Positions 38,748-49,537 are shown, counted from the stretch's first letter. The stretch: DNA of 64,000 bases from Desulfopila aestuarii DSM 18488 (GCA_945863875.1 CAMBBS010000004.1:62001-126000), one strand, 5' to 3'. Translations and numbers: made by a program. Notes: generated from the sequence alone by a model not told the origin.

Positions 38748-39461
38748 ATGGAATTCTTAGATAAAATTTATATTTACCTCGATGCAGTGCTTATTGCGCC
38801 CTATCGGATTTGCGAAGTACCCATTATCGGCTTTTACGTTGGAACCTTTGTCCTGTGCATGTGGTGTATCGTCGTGGGCGAAATCACCTTTCGTACGGCG
38901 GCCCGGGCCAACAAAAACCATTTGAACAAAATACGATCTCAAGCCGTCAAGATGCATAACCTTTCCATCAAGGCCATTTCCCTCAAGGATAAGGAGAGTT
39001 ACCGCTCATGCAACAGCGAGGCCAACGATGCCTTTAGTAAGTACTTTTTCAATATGATCACCCAGGGGGCTGCCCTTCTCTGGCCGGTACCCTTTGCTCT
39101 GGCCTGGATGGGCACGAGGTTTTCCGAGGTATCCTTTGGACTTCCCTTCTCGCTGCCGATCATTGGCGATACCCTCGGGTTTGCTGTCGTACCTGTCAAT
39201 ATGTATATACTTTGCAGAATAATCTGGGGCAAAGTCAAACCGCACATCTCTTTTCTCCGCACGGGTCCCAAAAGTGGTCTGGAGGAGGGAGAAGAAGAAA
39301 TGATCAGCTGGGAAGATCTCGGCAAACAACAGGGGATACCGGATAGATTCTGGAATAATGAGGATAAAGAGGAAAAAGAAGAGAAGCTAGAACCAGCGGG
39401 ACAACAAGGGCAACAGGAGAAAACGCCGGGGCCGGGCGAGACGAAACGGCAGATCGCCTGA
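38748..39461 (+). CDS. Three-TM membrane protein with charged C-tail
   Basis: Hydrophobic segments near 20-45, 105-125 and 140-160 aa; charged tail EDKEEKEEKLEP. Confidence 0.7.
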   Translation: MEFLDKIYIYLDAVLIAPYRICEVPIIGFYVGTFVLCMWCIVVGEITFRTAARANKNHLNKIRSQAVKMHNLSIKAISLKDKESYRSCNSEANDAFSKYFFNMITQGAALLWPVPFALAWMGTRFSEVSFGLPFSLPIIGDTLGFAVVPVNMYILCRIIWGKVKPHISFLRTGPKSGLEEGEEEMISWEDLGKQQGIPDRFWNNEDKEEKEEKLEPAGQQGQQEKTPGPGETKRQIA

Positions 39462-39476
39462 CTCATTTGTCGATAG

Positions 39477-39504
39477 CCATGCAGCCCTTGGCCGGGCTGC
39501 ATGG
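39477..39504. terminator. Perfect hairpin between convergent genes
   Basis: CCATGCAGCCC-ttggcc-GGGCTGCATGG. Confidence 0.55.
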
Positions 39505-39536
39505 ATCAGAGGAAAATATCTTAAAAAAGAGTGCTG

Positions 39537-41213
39537 TTACTCTTCTGTTTTTAAAGTAACAATCTTTGTCTCGCCGACATATTCCCGACTTTCAAAACCG
39601 GTCACCGCGGTCATTTTTCGTGTCAGGTCGGACATGGTCTTCATATTGCGGATGATCATGTCCATCTCTTCGACCATCTCCTCAGTCGGCAGATCGTCCC
39701 GCAGCAGCTGCGCGGTACCCAGGGCGGCAAAGAGCGGGCTGTTCAGTTCGTGCGCGGCGGTGCCGGCCATCTCGATGACCCCCTGCAGCTTCATCCGCTC
39801 CATTTTTTCCTGTTCCAGCAGCTTCTGATCGGTTATATCCCGCACCGCCTCAACGACAAAACTGACCGTACCGTCATTATCGAGAATCGGCGCCAGGTGT
39901 CGCTCGAACCATTGCGGGCCGGTCTCGGCGTCAAGCCGGGCGAGGACGGTAAGCGGCTTACGCTCGGTCAGCACCGTCGCAATTGGACTAACCGAGGTGT
40001 CCTGGGTCTGCCAGGGTGAGACGAACTTGTAGAGTCGGCCGAGTGTTTCCGCCTCGGTACAGCTGTTCGTCTCAAGAAAATGTTTATTGACCATGATGAC
40101 CCGTTTATCCGGATCAACGACCAGCAGCTGCATCCACAGCGAGTCCAAAATGGTCTGCAGGAATCTTTCGTGCTCCTCAATCTGGTTAAAGAGCAGGGTG
40201 ATTTTACGGTAGGTGCGCGCCTTTTGGATGGCGTTGCCGCCTTCTTCCGCGACGGTGACCGCGAAATTGATCTCCATGGCGGTAAAGAAGTGGGGTTCGG
40301 TGGAGAGCAGGCGTAATACCCCGATGATCTCACTTTCATTACTGATGGGGATAGCCAGAATCGATCTGATACCTTCTTTCTTGATGGCCTCGTGATAATC
40401 GACCCGTGGATCATTCTGGGCATCGTAGATAGAAACCGGCTCCCCCTTTAATACCTTGAAGATAGAATCTTCGCGGCTGATGCTGCCGCGATACAGGTAC
40501 TCCTCCGACAGGCCGGAGGCGGCGGCGAGTTCCAGTCGATTGGTCGCCGGATGCAACAGACGGATCGTGCAGCCTTTTACCCCGGTAATGCCGGGAAGTT
40601 TCTCGACGATGGTCTTTAGAATACGATCCAGATCAAGAGTGGAGTTGACCAGTCTGGAGATCTCCCGCAGTTCACGAAAGAAATTCACCTGGTTTTCCAT
40701 CTCCTGAAATAGGCGGCTATTGGAAATAGCCACGCCGACCTGCTCGGCAAGAGACATGGCAAAGGCGATTTCCGCCTCGGAAAATTCTCTGGTGTTTTTT
40801 GTCAACAGCCGCAGAAGACCGATGACGTCGCCTTTGAAGAGGATCGGCAGGGACAGGGTACCTTTTACGCCCTCCCGGGAGATAAAGGCGCAGCCGTCAT
40901 GGTCGCAGTGCAGATCAATACCAGTTTTAGCTATCGGCAGGCCCCGCATGAGGGCCGACATGACCTCACTGGAATCGATAGTGGTGCGGGACAGATACTC
41001 ATCGGATACCCCACAGGCGGCACCAAGCACAAAGGTGCTGGTGCCGCTGTCGAGCAGCCTGATGGTGGCGGCATCCACCTCGAGGAGTCCGGGCAGGCGT
41101 CGAACCACCAGGTCCATGACCTGTTGCGGGTCGTGGACCATACTGATGAGACGGGTGACTTCCTGGAACACTTCCAGGAAGTCACCCTCTTTAGGTCTTT
41201 TCTCAGTAGTCAT
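39537..41213 (-). CDS. GAF-GAF-PAS protein with HisKA-like helix but no visible HATPase_c
   Basis: Two GAF modules, PAS, then AGTAAHELNSPLFAALGTAQLL and stop within about 70 aa. Confidence 0.8.
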   Translation of the reverse strand: MTTEKRPKEGDFLEVFQEVTRLISMVHDPQQVMDLVVRRLPGLLEVDAATIRLLDSGTSTFVLGAACGVSDEYLSRTTIDSSEVMSALMRGLPIAKTGIDLHCDHDGCAFISREGVKGTLSLPILFKGDVIGLLRLLTKNTREFSEAEIAFAMSLAEQVGVAISNSRLFQEMENQVNFFRELREISRLVNSTLDLDRILKTIVEKLPGITGVKGCTIRLLHPATNRLELAAASGLSEEYLYRGSISREDSIFKVLKGEPVSIYDAQNDPRVDYHEAIKKEGIRSILAIPISNESEIIGVLRLLSTEPHFFTAMEINFAVTVAEEGGNAIQKARTYRKITLLFNQIEEHERFLQTILDSLWMQLLVVDPDKRVIMVNKHFLETNSCTEAETLGRLYKFVSPWQTQDTSVSPIATVLTERKPLTVLARLDAETGPQWFERHLAPILDNDGTVSFVVEAVRDITDQKLLEQEKMERMKLQGVIEMAGTAAHELNSPLFAALGTAQLLRDDLPTEEMVEEMDMIIRNMKTMSDLTRKMTAVTGFESREYVGETKIVTLKTEE

Positions 41214-41245
41214 GGGTATCTTTGCTTAGCCGATTAGGGACCAAC

Positions 41246-41698
41246 CTACACAACTTCCAGTGCCACCAGTTGCAACGCATGGGTGGTGCATTTGGCAATA
41301 CATGCGGGTTTCAGGCCGGCATCGAGGCGGTCCATGCAGAAATCACACTTCACCGCTTTGCCGTCGTCGGGATTTTGTACCGGGATGCTCCATGGACATG
41401 CCTTCTGGCAGGCCATGCAGCCGATACATTTTTCCTGGTCGATGTAGACGATACCGTCCGCACGCTGGATCATGGCATTGGTCGGACAGACCGGCACACA
41501 CAGCGGGTCGTCGCAGTGGCGACAGGTGCTGAAGGTGATCTCGGTTCTCGGCACCCCGCCGATCATCTTCAAGGGCGTACTGCTGATGTCACAGAGGAAA
41601 GGGCCAACCGGCAAATTCTTGTTGACCTTGCAATGAACCTCACAGCCATGACAGGCTATACACCTTTTTGAGTTGAGGTGGATCATATATTTCTTCAC
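41246..41698 (-). CDS. 4Fe-4S ferredoxin subunit of molybdopterin oxidoreductase
   Basis: CIACHGCEVHC, CRHCDDPLCVPVCP, CIGCMACQKACPW, CDFCMDRL. Confidence 0.9.
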   Translation of the reverse strand: MKKYMIHLNSKRCIACHGCEVHCKVNKNLPVGPFLCDISSTPLKMIGGVPRTEITFSTCRHCDDPLCVPVCPTNAMIQRADGIVYIDQEKCIGCMACQKACPWSIPVQNPDDGKAVKCDFCMDRLDAGLKPACIAKCTTHALQLVALEVV

Positions 41699-43809
41699 AG
41701 TGCGATTCTCCTCTTGGTATTACGGATACTCTTCTTCACATAGACAAAAACCTGACAGAGATTGACACCTCCACCTGCTTGATCCCAATCGTCGAGTTTG
41801 CCGATCATCAGTTTCTGGTCGCTGACTCCCGCAAGAAAGCTGCGGGTCTGACGGGGAATCTCCTTGCCGAAACCGTGCGCGGTGAAGACTGCTTCCGGAT
41901 GCACGTGGTCGGTGACATGGGCGGCAACCGTCGCATGGTACGATTTGTCGGCAGATGACAGTTCAAGCAGATCTCCGGATTCAATGCCAAGTTTCTTGGC
42001 GTTTTTGCTATGGATCCAGGCGGTGTTGGTCGGCATCAGCTCGGAGAGCAGGGGGTTATTGATGGTATGGCCCTGGGTATGCACGGCGACCTTGCCGGAG
42101 ATCAGGCGCAGCATGCCTTTTTCCGGGGCTTGCGGGCTTTCAAACGGCTTTAACGATGGAAAACCGGCCTTGGTCAACTTTTCGCTGACGAGCTCAATCT
42201 TGCCGCTTGGCGTCTTGAACTGGCTGGCAAGCTTTTCACGGTCGTAAAAGACTGGGCTATCGGCGAGTTCGACGTATCCCTTTTCTTCAAAGTCGGCCAT
42301 GGTGTAGCCGGTGGGCTCAAGCTGCCAGGCCCAGAGTTCTTCGATGGTCTTGAAGGGGAAGGTTTCTTCAAGGCCGAGGCGATGCGCCAGAGCGGTGAAA
42401 ATTTCCCAGGAAGCCTTGGTGTCGTATTTCGGATCAACAGCTCTTCTTCTTAAGGCCAGACGCGGTTTGAGACCCTTTTGCTGGACAATGAAATTGTCGC
42501 GCTCGAGATACGTGGACTCCGGTAAAATGATATCACTGTACCAGCCGAATTCACTGTAGTTGGTATCGATGGAAACGAGCAGGTCACATTTGTCCATGGC
42601 CAGTTTCTGCTGTTCCGGATCAGGCATCCCGCTGAAAGGATCATGGCGCATGGCGATCCAGGCCTTGATCGGATAGGGATCTTCGGACATCATGTGTTTA
42701 AAGAACAGATGGGCCAGTCCCGGGCCCTTTTCGAAATGGGGATACTCCCAGCCGACGCCGTCGCCGCGCTTGATGTCCGGTTTAGCGCAGTCGATGGAGC
42801 GGATGCCTTTCTTGCCGCAGTCACCGGCGCCCTTGGGGATGAACAGGCCACCCTTCATCTCGATATTGCCCATCAGCACATTGAGAATGTGCATGGCCCG
42901 GCTGGCGTAAAAAGAGTCGCTGTAGCGGGCCAGGTTCCAGCCTGGATGAAAAATGACATTTGGTCGATCCGCACCGATCTCCTCAACAAAGGCGATGATA
43001 TCCTTTTCCTTCACACCGCATTCTTTGGCGGCCCATGCCGGGGTGTATTCCTCGACAAAGGTGCAGAGCTCGTCAAAACCGGTGACGAATTGTTCGAGGA
43101 AATCCTTGTCGTAGTAGCCTTTTTTGATAACCTGATGGATAACGCCGAGGGCGAGGGCATAATCGGTACCGGGACGGACCTGGAAAAAGCGCGTCGCCTT
43201 GGTGCCGGTGGTGGTCTGACGGACATCGACATAGGTCAGTCGGCCGCCCTTGTCGAGCATGTCGAGGGTCTGGTGATTTTCGGCGATGCGCAGGGCGGAG
43301 AACATGTCACGGCCGAACAGGACCAGATGTTTGGCATTTTTTATATCATAGGCAAACCCCTTGCGCCCGACACCGTTGATGGACAGGCTGGCGTGGTGGG
43401 TGTTTCGGCCGCAGGTGCAGTCGTGGTTGGTGTAGTTGGGTGAACCGAAGGCGTGAATGAAGGCCTTGTACATTTGCTGCCATGGGCCGCCGCGGGAAGA
43501 AAGGACCACCGACTCCGGGCCGTACTGCTCTTTGATTGCCGCCAGTTTACCGGCAACATAATCAAGGGCCTCATCCCAGCTCGCTTCGCGCCACCGTCCA
43601 GCACCGCGGGCGCCGACTCTGATCAATGGCTGCTGGGGGCGCTCATCGTCATTGAGCAGGGCAATGCCTGCCGTACCTTTGGCACATAAGGCACCACCAA
43701 GTAAATGAGGATTCCCTTCAATCCAGGTGATCTTGTTGTCTTCGGACTCCACGCGGATAGGACAGCGGACTGTGCACATACCACATATGGAGTAGACTGA
43801 TTTTTTCAT
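41695..43809 (-). CDS. Molybdopterin-dependent oxidoreductase catalytic subunit
   Basis: CGMCTVRCPIRVE, GGALCAKG, PLIRVGARGAGRWREASWDEALDYVAGKL; start chosen at MKKSVYS. Confidence 0.9.
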   Translation of the reverse strand: MKKSVYSICGMCTVRCPIRVESEDNKITWIEGNPHLLGGALCAKGTAGIALLNDDERPQQPLIRVGARGAGRWREASWDEALDYVAGKLAAIKEQYGPESVVLSSRGGPWQQMYKAFIHAFGSPNYTNHDCTCGRNTHHASLSINGVGRKGFAYDIKNAKHLVLFGRDMFSALRIAENHQTLDMLDKGGRLTYVDVRQTTTGTKATRFFQVRPGTDYALALGVIHQVIKKGYYDKDFLEQFVTGFDELCTFVEEYTPAWAAKECGVKEKDIIAFVEEIGADRPNVIFHPGWNLARYSDSFYASRAMHILNVLMGNIEMKGGLFIPKGAGDCGKKGIRSIDCAKPDIKRGDGVGWEYPHFEKGPGLAHLFFKHMMSEDPYPIKAWIAMRHDPFSGMPDPEQQKLAMDKCDLLVSIDTNYSEFGWYSDIILPESTYLERDNFIVQQKGLKPRLALRRRAVDPKYDTKASWEIFTALAHRLGLEETFPFKTIEELWAWQLEPTGYTMADFEEKGYVELADSPVFYDREKLASQFKTPSGKIELVSEKLTKAGFPSLKPFESPQAPEKGMLRLISGKVAVHTQGHTINNPLLSELMPTNTAWIHSKNAKKLGIESGDLLELSSADKSYHATVAAHVTDHVHPEAVFTAHGFGKEIPRQTRSFLAGVSDQKLMIGKLDDWDQAGGGVNLCQVFVYVKKSIRNTKRRIAL

Positions 43810-43881
43810 GCAACTCTCCTCGGTTTCTGTTCTGGGTGTTGAGTGTTTCTTCGGAAACAGAGTGTTCCGAACGGACACTAT

Positions 43882-44262
43882 TTATCGGGCGAGAACCTCC
43901 GCCACTTTTTCTTCCAACTCTGTTTTGTCAATTGGTTTGACACAATATTCTCCGGCGCCGAGTTCGATCGCTTCACGGGCGGTCTCAATAGTCGGGTAGC
44001 CGGTAAGCATGATGACCTTCATCTCGGGGCTGACTTTTTTCAGCTGTTCGAGGACCTGGATGCCGCTCATTTTCTTCAGCTTGATGTCAAGAATGGCCAG
44101 ATCGATATGATTGCTGCCGGCGAAGCCGATCGCTTCCTCTTCTTCCGTGAAGGTGTGCACGGTATGTCCCTTCTTCGTCAGTATTTTCCTGATCAGGACC
44201 ACGGCGTCCAGTACATCGTCTAATACAAGTATTTCGGCCATCTTACTGATGCTCCTCGTCAT
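43882..44262 (-). CDS. Response regulator receiver protein
   Basis: VLDDVLD..LAILDIKLKKMSGIQVLEQL..MLTGYPTIE..VKPID. Confidence 0.9.
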   Translation of the reverse strand: MTRSISKMAEILVLDDVLDAVVLIRKILTKKGHTVHTFTEEEEAIGFAGSNHIDLAILDIKLKKMSGIQVLEQLKKVSPEMKVIMLTGYPTIETAREAIELGAGEYCVKPIDKTELEEKVAEVLAR

Positions 44263-45802
44263 TGACGTTTTTCTTATCGGTTGTCGGGAAGCGCATATGG
44301 AAGGCAGTTCCCGAAAAATGTGTATGCGTTATTGGGTCGACTACCGGGCTTTCAACTTCAATAGCGCCGTTGTGTTCCTGGACGATGCCGTAGGTAACCG
44401 ACAAACCAAGGCCGGTGCCTTTGCCGACCTCTTTTGTTGTGAAAAATGGATCAAATACCTTGTTTTGGATGGCATCCGGGATGCCGCTGCCGCTATCCTG
44501 CACCGAGACAAGGACATTCTCTGCGGTTTTTCCGGTGGAAACAATGAGCTCGCCGCCTTCTTCCATGGCGTGCTGGGCATTGTTGAAAAGGTTGATAAAC
44601 ACCTGGTGCAATTTTTCGCCATCACCGTAAACGAGCGGCAGTTCAGCTGCGAACCGGCGTACCACCCTGATATGGTGAATGTGCAGGGTATGTTCGGTGA
44701 CGGACAGTACCTCCTCGATGATTTTATTCAGATCGATAGGGGCCTTAACGCTTTCCGCTTGCCGGGAAAACTTCAGCAGGTCGGCGACGATGCGGCGGCA
44801 TGCCTTGGCCTGTCGCTCGACCACCTGCAGATTGACGCCGATTTCCGAGTCGGGCTTGAAGTCGTCCATCATCAACTGGGTGTAGCCGAGGATTATGCCG
44901 AGCGGGGTGTTGATTTCATGGGCCACGCCGGCGGCGATCTGCCCGACGGAGGCCATTTTTTCGTGGCTGATGAGCTGTTCGGTTATCGTCTTCATCCGGG
45001 TCATATCCTTGCCAATCCCTTCGCAGCCGATGATGGCGTCGTTGGGGTCATAGATGGCGTTGGCGGAGAGCAGGATATGCCTGGTTGTACCGTCTTTGCC
45101 GGTGCATTCCATTTCCAGATCACTGACGGAGCCGTTTTCCAGCAGTTGGCGCAGATAATGATGAAGATCCTTCGGGTTATTAAAGAGGTCGTGGAAATTG
45201 ACACTGTTCTCGGACGCATTAAAGCCGAGGAGGCGCCTGCCGCTCGGGTTGATATTGGTGATTGTCCCGTTTATGTCACAAAAGTATATAATATCTTTGG
45301 ACTTTTCAAAAAAATTCCGAAACTTTTTCTCTGATTCAGAGAGATTGCGGGTCCGTTCATCGACCATCTCTTCAAGATGGGTATTGAGTTGCCGCAGTTG
45401 TTCGGCACTTGTCGCCAGTTGGCTGTTTACTGCCGTCAGCATTTCGGCCTTTGAGCGGATTGCCTTGTACGCCTGCAGGCCCTTGTGATAATAGATGGTC
45501 ACCGCCGAGGCGGAAATAATCAGCATGGTGTTGAAACCACCTGAAAAAGGAGAGAGCTTTTTCCATATGGCGCCGTGGTCACTGTACACCAGGATGATAC
45601 GCAGCATATGGCCGACGCCTCGCGAAAGTGAAAAAGCGGCCAGGGCGATGCAGAAGGAGAAGAGAAAACCCCATATGAAATTGTCGGGTTGCAGTCTGAC
45701 GAGGGACCAGGCATAACGCAGAGCCATGAAGGAGAGGACAATGGCGAACCCGGAACCGAAAAACTCAATGGTTATCACCGGCAGAAGTGGCAGGCCGATC
45801 AT
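44243..45802 (-). CDS. Membrane PAS histidine kinase
   Basis: PAS, GVAHEINTPLGIILGY H-box, DSGSGIPDAIQNKVFDPFFTTKEVGKGTGLGLSV. Confidence 0.92.
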   Translation of the reverse strand: MIGLPLLPVITIEFFGSGFAIVLSFMALRYAWSLVRLQPDNFIWGFLFSFCIALAAFSLSRGVGHMLRIILVYSDHGAIWKKLSPFSGGFNTMLIISASAVTIYYHKGLQAYKAIRSKAEMLTAVNSQLATSAEQLRQLNTHLEEMVDERTRNLSESEKKFRNFFEKSKDIIYFCDINGTITNINPSGRRLLGFNASENSVNFHDLFNNPKDLHHYLRQLLENGSVSDLEMECTGKDGTTRHILLSANAIYDPNDAIIGCEGIGKDMTRMKTITEQLISHEKMASVGQIAAGVAHEINTPLGIILGYTQLMMDDFKPDSEIGVNLQVVERQAKACRRIVADLLKFSRQAESVKAPIDLNKIIEEVLSVTEHTLHIHHIRVVRRFAAELPLVYGDGEKLHQVFINLFNNAQHAMEEGGELIVSTGKTAENVLVSVQDSGSGIPDAIQNKVFDPFFTTKEVGKGTGLGLSVTYGIVQEHNGAIEVESPVVDPITHTHFSGTAFHMRFPTTDKKNVNDEEHQ

Positions 45803-46266
45803 CGTGCCGCCTCCATACGTGCTTCCAAATAAAAAGTGCGCAGGCCGATCACCAGGGCAATGAGCGCCGGAACGTAAAGAAAGTGATCCATCTTGCTGAT
45901 AAAATAGAGTACTTTGGTAACCGAAAGGGGAGGGGCAAGCTGTTCGCCCCAGCTCTCTCTCTGGATAAAATCAGTCGCCACAAGGTGTTCAAAGGCGGTG
46001 TGGCCGATAAAGGCCAGCACGTTCCAGCAGAACAGCAGGATGCAGAAAAGCTGCAGGTATTTCCACCCTTTGCTGACAAGAACCGGTGACCGGCGGGTAT
46101 GCCAGTAGAGATAGGCTAACGCCCCCATAAACAGGAGATGGGCCATCTGATGGACATAGATCCCCTCCGGCGCACCATGCGACTGAAGCGCCCATGCACT
46201 CTCGGTTTGTCCGAGAACGAGAAGCACTGGTAAGCCTATGCTTTGTATGAAGAGGGTCTGTTTCAT
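45799..46266 (-). CDS. Four-TM membrane protein upstream of kinase
   Basis: Hydrophobic segments; start at MKQTLF; overlaps kinase start. Confidence 0.7.
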   Translation of the reverse strand: MKQTLFIQSIGLPVLLVLGQTESAWALQSHGAPEGIYVHQMAHLLFMGALAYLYWHTRRSPVLVSKGWKYLQLFCILLFCWNVLAFIGHTAFEHLVATDFIQRESWGEQLAPPLSVTKVLYFISKMDHFLYVPALIALVIGLRTFYLEARMEAAR

Positions 46267-46647
46267 TTTATTTTTTCCTGTGTTGTTTACTTGCATTATT
46301 TGTGCCTGTAGGTACAACAGTGTCGAGAATGGAAAAATATAATGTATTATCAGATTGTTGAGATTCGTCGTTGGACGTGTGGATGGGCTCAGCAAAGAGA
46401 AGATGATCGTTTAAAGAAAAAATGCGCAACGAAAAGGTTGCACACTGCGCAGCAGCTTTTAAGAAAAGCGGGAGTTCGCTGGTCAAGGAGATACGCAATT
46501 GCTTTTACATCGGCGGCTAAAGGCACGTCCGCTGCGGCGCAACATAGATGATGCATCTCGGCAAGGTGCATGGAAAGACAACTGTGTCGATGAGCAGGCG
46601 TGTTGTCGAGGACAGAGTGCAACATTAAAGTTGCTGACAGGCCCCTG

Positions 46648-47301
46648 TTAGACTCGGTCGTCTTGATGTGCTGGGAAGGTGAGGCACAACAGGTTTTTCT
46701 CTTGGCGGTAGGTCGCACAGACCTGGTCGGCCAGGAGGCGCTGGTCATCGTCTGGAAACCTGCCGGGCGGCAGAACATTCTTTTCCTCGATCCTGAAGCA
46801 AATGGCAATATTTTCCTGCTCCACGTCCCCACAAACCGTCACGGTGCTTCCCGACGCACAATCTTCATAAAGAGTCAGCAAAGTAAGATATATAAGGGAT
46901 TCAAGAGAGATAAGGTGGGTGCAGATGGCAATATCCGGTGGGCAGTCGACGGTTGTGTGGATCTCTTGCATTGCTGCCTGGCGGCTGGCCAGAGCGACCA
47001 CCAGAGACAGCGTCTCCTGCAGGTTCGCATGGGCCAGGCTGGTATCGCCGCTATGGGCATAGCGATTGAGATTTTTCATGATGATGTTCGACCGGTCAAC
47101 CTGTTTGGCAATGGTCTGGGTGATTGACAAGACGCGGTCAAGCGGCAACCCGCCGGTTTGTTCCGCCATTTGCGCATAGTCCTCGAGGAGGCCGGCATTT
47201 TCGTTGATGATCGACAGGGTGTTTTTAATTTCATGGGAAATGGCTGCCGAAATTTTTGCAAAGACCAGGACGCAGACCCTGTCGGGAGTTGATTTTTCCA
47301 T
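46648..47301 (-). CDS. Minimal, divergent histidine kinase-like protein
   Basis: ISHEIKNTLSIINENAGLL H-box; poorly conserved ATPase region. Confidence 0.65.
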   Translation of the reverse strand: MEKSTPDRVCVLVFAKISAAISHEIKNTLSIINENAGLLEDYAQMAEQTGGLPLDRVLSITQTIAKQVDRSNIIMKNLNRYAHSGDTSLAHANLQETLSLVVALASRQAAMQEIHTTVDCPPDIAICTHLISLESLIYLTLLTLYEDCASGSTVTVCGDVEQENIAICFRIEEKNVLPPGRFPDDDQRLLADQVCATYRQEKNLLCLTFPAHQDDRV

Positions 47302-47433
47302 AGCATTGTCTCATTTTAAAAAATTGTTAATAATTCCAAGCAGGAGGGTACAGTGCGTCAGCCGGCTGATGGATACTTCATCGTCTGTTTTTTCGACGGA
47401 ACCTTTCTCCGTCGGTTGACGTTATACGCGCAC

Positions 47434-47835
47434 TTACGGTGCCGTCTGTTTCGACTGAAAGGCGCCTTCGATTTTTTCCATCAGAAGGTTAAGGTCAACC
47501 GGCTTCATGACATAATCGTAGGCGCCAAGTTCCATCCCCTTTTGTCCGGCGGCAAAAGAGCCATGCCCGGTGAGCATGATCACCGCCAGCGAGGGATACT
47601 TCACCTGCAGGCTGGCCAGAACCTCAAGGCCATCGAGGTCGGGCATTTTCAGGTCCAGAACGAGTACATCAGGTCGTTCCTGTTCAATTGCCGCCAGCGT
47701 CGCTTTGCCGGAATTGGTCATGCTTGCCTGAAAGTTTCGAAGTCGCAACCGAGCGACCAGGGTTGACGCAAATTCGATTTCGTCGTCGGCTATCAATACT
47801 GTCAGATTGTGTTTCTCAGTCTGTGTCATGTCCAT
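47434..47835 (-). CDS. Response regulator receiver protein
   Basis: IADDEIEFAS..VLVLDLKMPDLDGLEVLASLQ..MLTGHGS..MKPVD. Confidence 0.9.
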   Translation of the reverse strand: MDMTQTEKHNLTVLIADDEIEFASTLVARLRLRNFQASMTNSGKATLAAIEQERPDVLVLDLKMPDLDGLEVLASLQVKYPSLAVIMLTGHGSFAAGQKGMELGAYDYVMKPVDLNLLMEKIEGAFQSKQTAP

Positions 47836-49537
47836 CCCTTTGTATGGGGAGAGTTATTGTAAAGGCTGTTCCTTTGTCAATTTGTGATCGTACGGTAATA
47901 TCGCCGCCAAGTTTTTTAATCAGGCCATAGGTAATTGATAGACCCAGACCGGTTCCTTTCCCGGTCTCCTTGGTGGTAAAAAAAGGCTCAAAAATATGCG
48001 GCAAAATTTCTTGAGCAATGCCGTGGCCGGTGTCCTGAATGACCACCCGGACCTCTCCGGCAACTGTATGCGTTATTATGGTTATAATTCCATCTTTGCC
48101 GATGGCGTCAATGCCGTTGTTGATGATGTTTAAAAAAATCTGCTGCAACTGGAGATGATCGCTGGAGATCAGAGGGAGATCTTCCTGCAGCTGCAGATCT
48201 GCCAAGATCCTGTTATGCATCATCGAGTTTTCGAGAAAAATCAAGACTTCTTTTAAAATATCATTGACCTGAAGAGTCTCGTTATGCACATCGGCTCGTC
48301 TGGCAAAGCCGAGCAGCCGGTGGGTGATCGCCTTGCATCGCTCGACGCTTTTATTGACCCCCCTCAGGCAGCTGGATATAGTCTCTTTATGTTCGAAATC
48401 CGGAGTCATGAGTAAAAGGTCCTCGGCCAGGCCGGTCTTCTGGTTGATGATGGCCAGCGGATTGTTGATTTCATGACCGACTCCCGCCGCTAAGCGGCCG
48501 ATGGAAACGAGCCTGTCGGTATGTTCCGCTTCTTTGAGCATGGTTATCTGCAGCTCGTCAGCCTTGCGGATTAGCTTGGTCAGCATGGTCACCAGCCCAT
48601 AGACAATAACCAGGTTGAGGGCGAGGCAGGCCATGACGATGGTGACGAGCCTGGCCTGAAAGGCCACCCAGTCCTGGTGATGGATGTATTGTTTTTCCAC
48701 CAGAATAAGGGACCAGGGAGTGTTCTTGATCTTGCCGATGGCATAGAAAATATTCTCGTCTTCTTCGGAGAGGCCATGATGGATTCCTGGAGACATGTCA
48801 AGGCCGGTCTCCGAGAAATGTCGACCGTAATATTCCGACCGGGTCTGTGGCAGACCGGCTTTGTCGACCAGAAAAAGATCGTCCGAGACATTGGTCTTGA
48901 TGGCATCGACAAATCGTTGCAGGGTAATGGCATCGATGGTTGCCCGCAAGACCCATGTTTTCTTGATTGTGGGGTCCATATGGGAGACGGCGATGGAAAA
49001 GTGAGGCACCTGTCGGTAACCAGCATAGACATGGCTGATATAGAGCCCGCTGGAAATCACCTCCTTGAACCAGGTTTCCTCGGAATAGTCTTGCCCTTTG
49101 AGGTCGTAAGGCCCCCAGTAGTCCTGCTGTATGCCGGCATCATCGATGACCCCGAGGTCGGCAAAGAAATCATACTGGCGTTTGAGTCTGATGAAAAGTT
49201 GCTCGAGGCTGTTGCCGGTGGTGAGTTCGATATATCGATTAGGTCTGGCGACAAAAAGTACCACCGACTTCAGGCTTTCGACCATTGACTCGATTGACCT
49301 GATCGAGCCGTCGAGCCGCGATTCCAGCTGGCCGCGCTCTTCTTTCTCAAGCAAATCCTTGTAGTTGCTGTAACCGAGACCGGCGGTCATAATGACCGGC
49401 CCCATGGCGATGGCAATCATAACCGAAAACAGAATGAAGCTGAATTGCTTGTAGCTCCTTCTTTTTATCCCGGTCTGGATCGAATCCTCGAACACATACG
49501 GAAATATTTTATGGATAAAGTCGGATAATATGCTCAT
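47816..49537 (-). CDS. Membrane histidine kinase with dCache-like sensor domain
   Basis: GVGHEINNPLAIINQKTGLAEDL; DTGHGIAQEILPHIFEPFFTTKETGKGTGLGLSITYGLIKKLGG. Confidence 0.92.
   Translation of the reverse strand: MSILSDFIHKIFPYVFEDSIQTGIKRRSYKQFSFILFSVMIAIAMGPVIMTAGLGYSNYKDLLEKEERGQLESRLDGSIRSIESMVESLKSVVLFVARPNRYIELTTGNSLEQLFIRLKRQYDFFADLGVIDDAGIQQDYWGPYDLKGQDYSEETWFKEVISSGLYISHVYAGYRQVPHFSIAVSHMDPTIKKTWVLRATIDAITLQRFVDAIKTNVSDDLFLVDKAGLPQTRSEYYGRHFSETGLDMSPGIHHGLSEEDENIFYAIGKIKNTPWSLILVEKQYIHHQDWVAFQARLVTIVMACLALNLVIVYGLVTMLTKLIRKADELQITMLKEAEHTDRLVSIGRLAAGVGHEINNPLAIINQKTGLAEDLLLMTPDFEHKETISSCLRGVNKSVERCKAITHRLLGFARRADVHNETLQVNDILKEVLIFLENSMMHNRILADLQLQEDLPLISSDHLQLQQIFLNIINNGIDAIGKDGIITIITHTVAGEVRVVIQDTGHGIAQEILPHIFEPFFTTKETGKGTGLGLSITYGLIKKLGGDITVRSQIDKGTAFTITLPIQRDGHDTD

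Noticed and set aside
42643-43443. 266 aa plus-strand ORF
   Set aside because: Antisense to the molybdopterin oxidoreductase.
44111-45334. 407 aa plus-strand ORF
   Set aside because: Antisense to a histidine kinase with intact H, N and G boxes.
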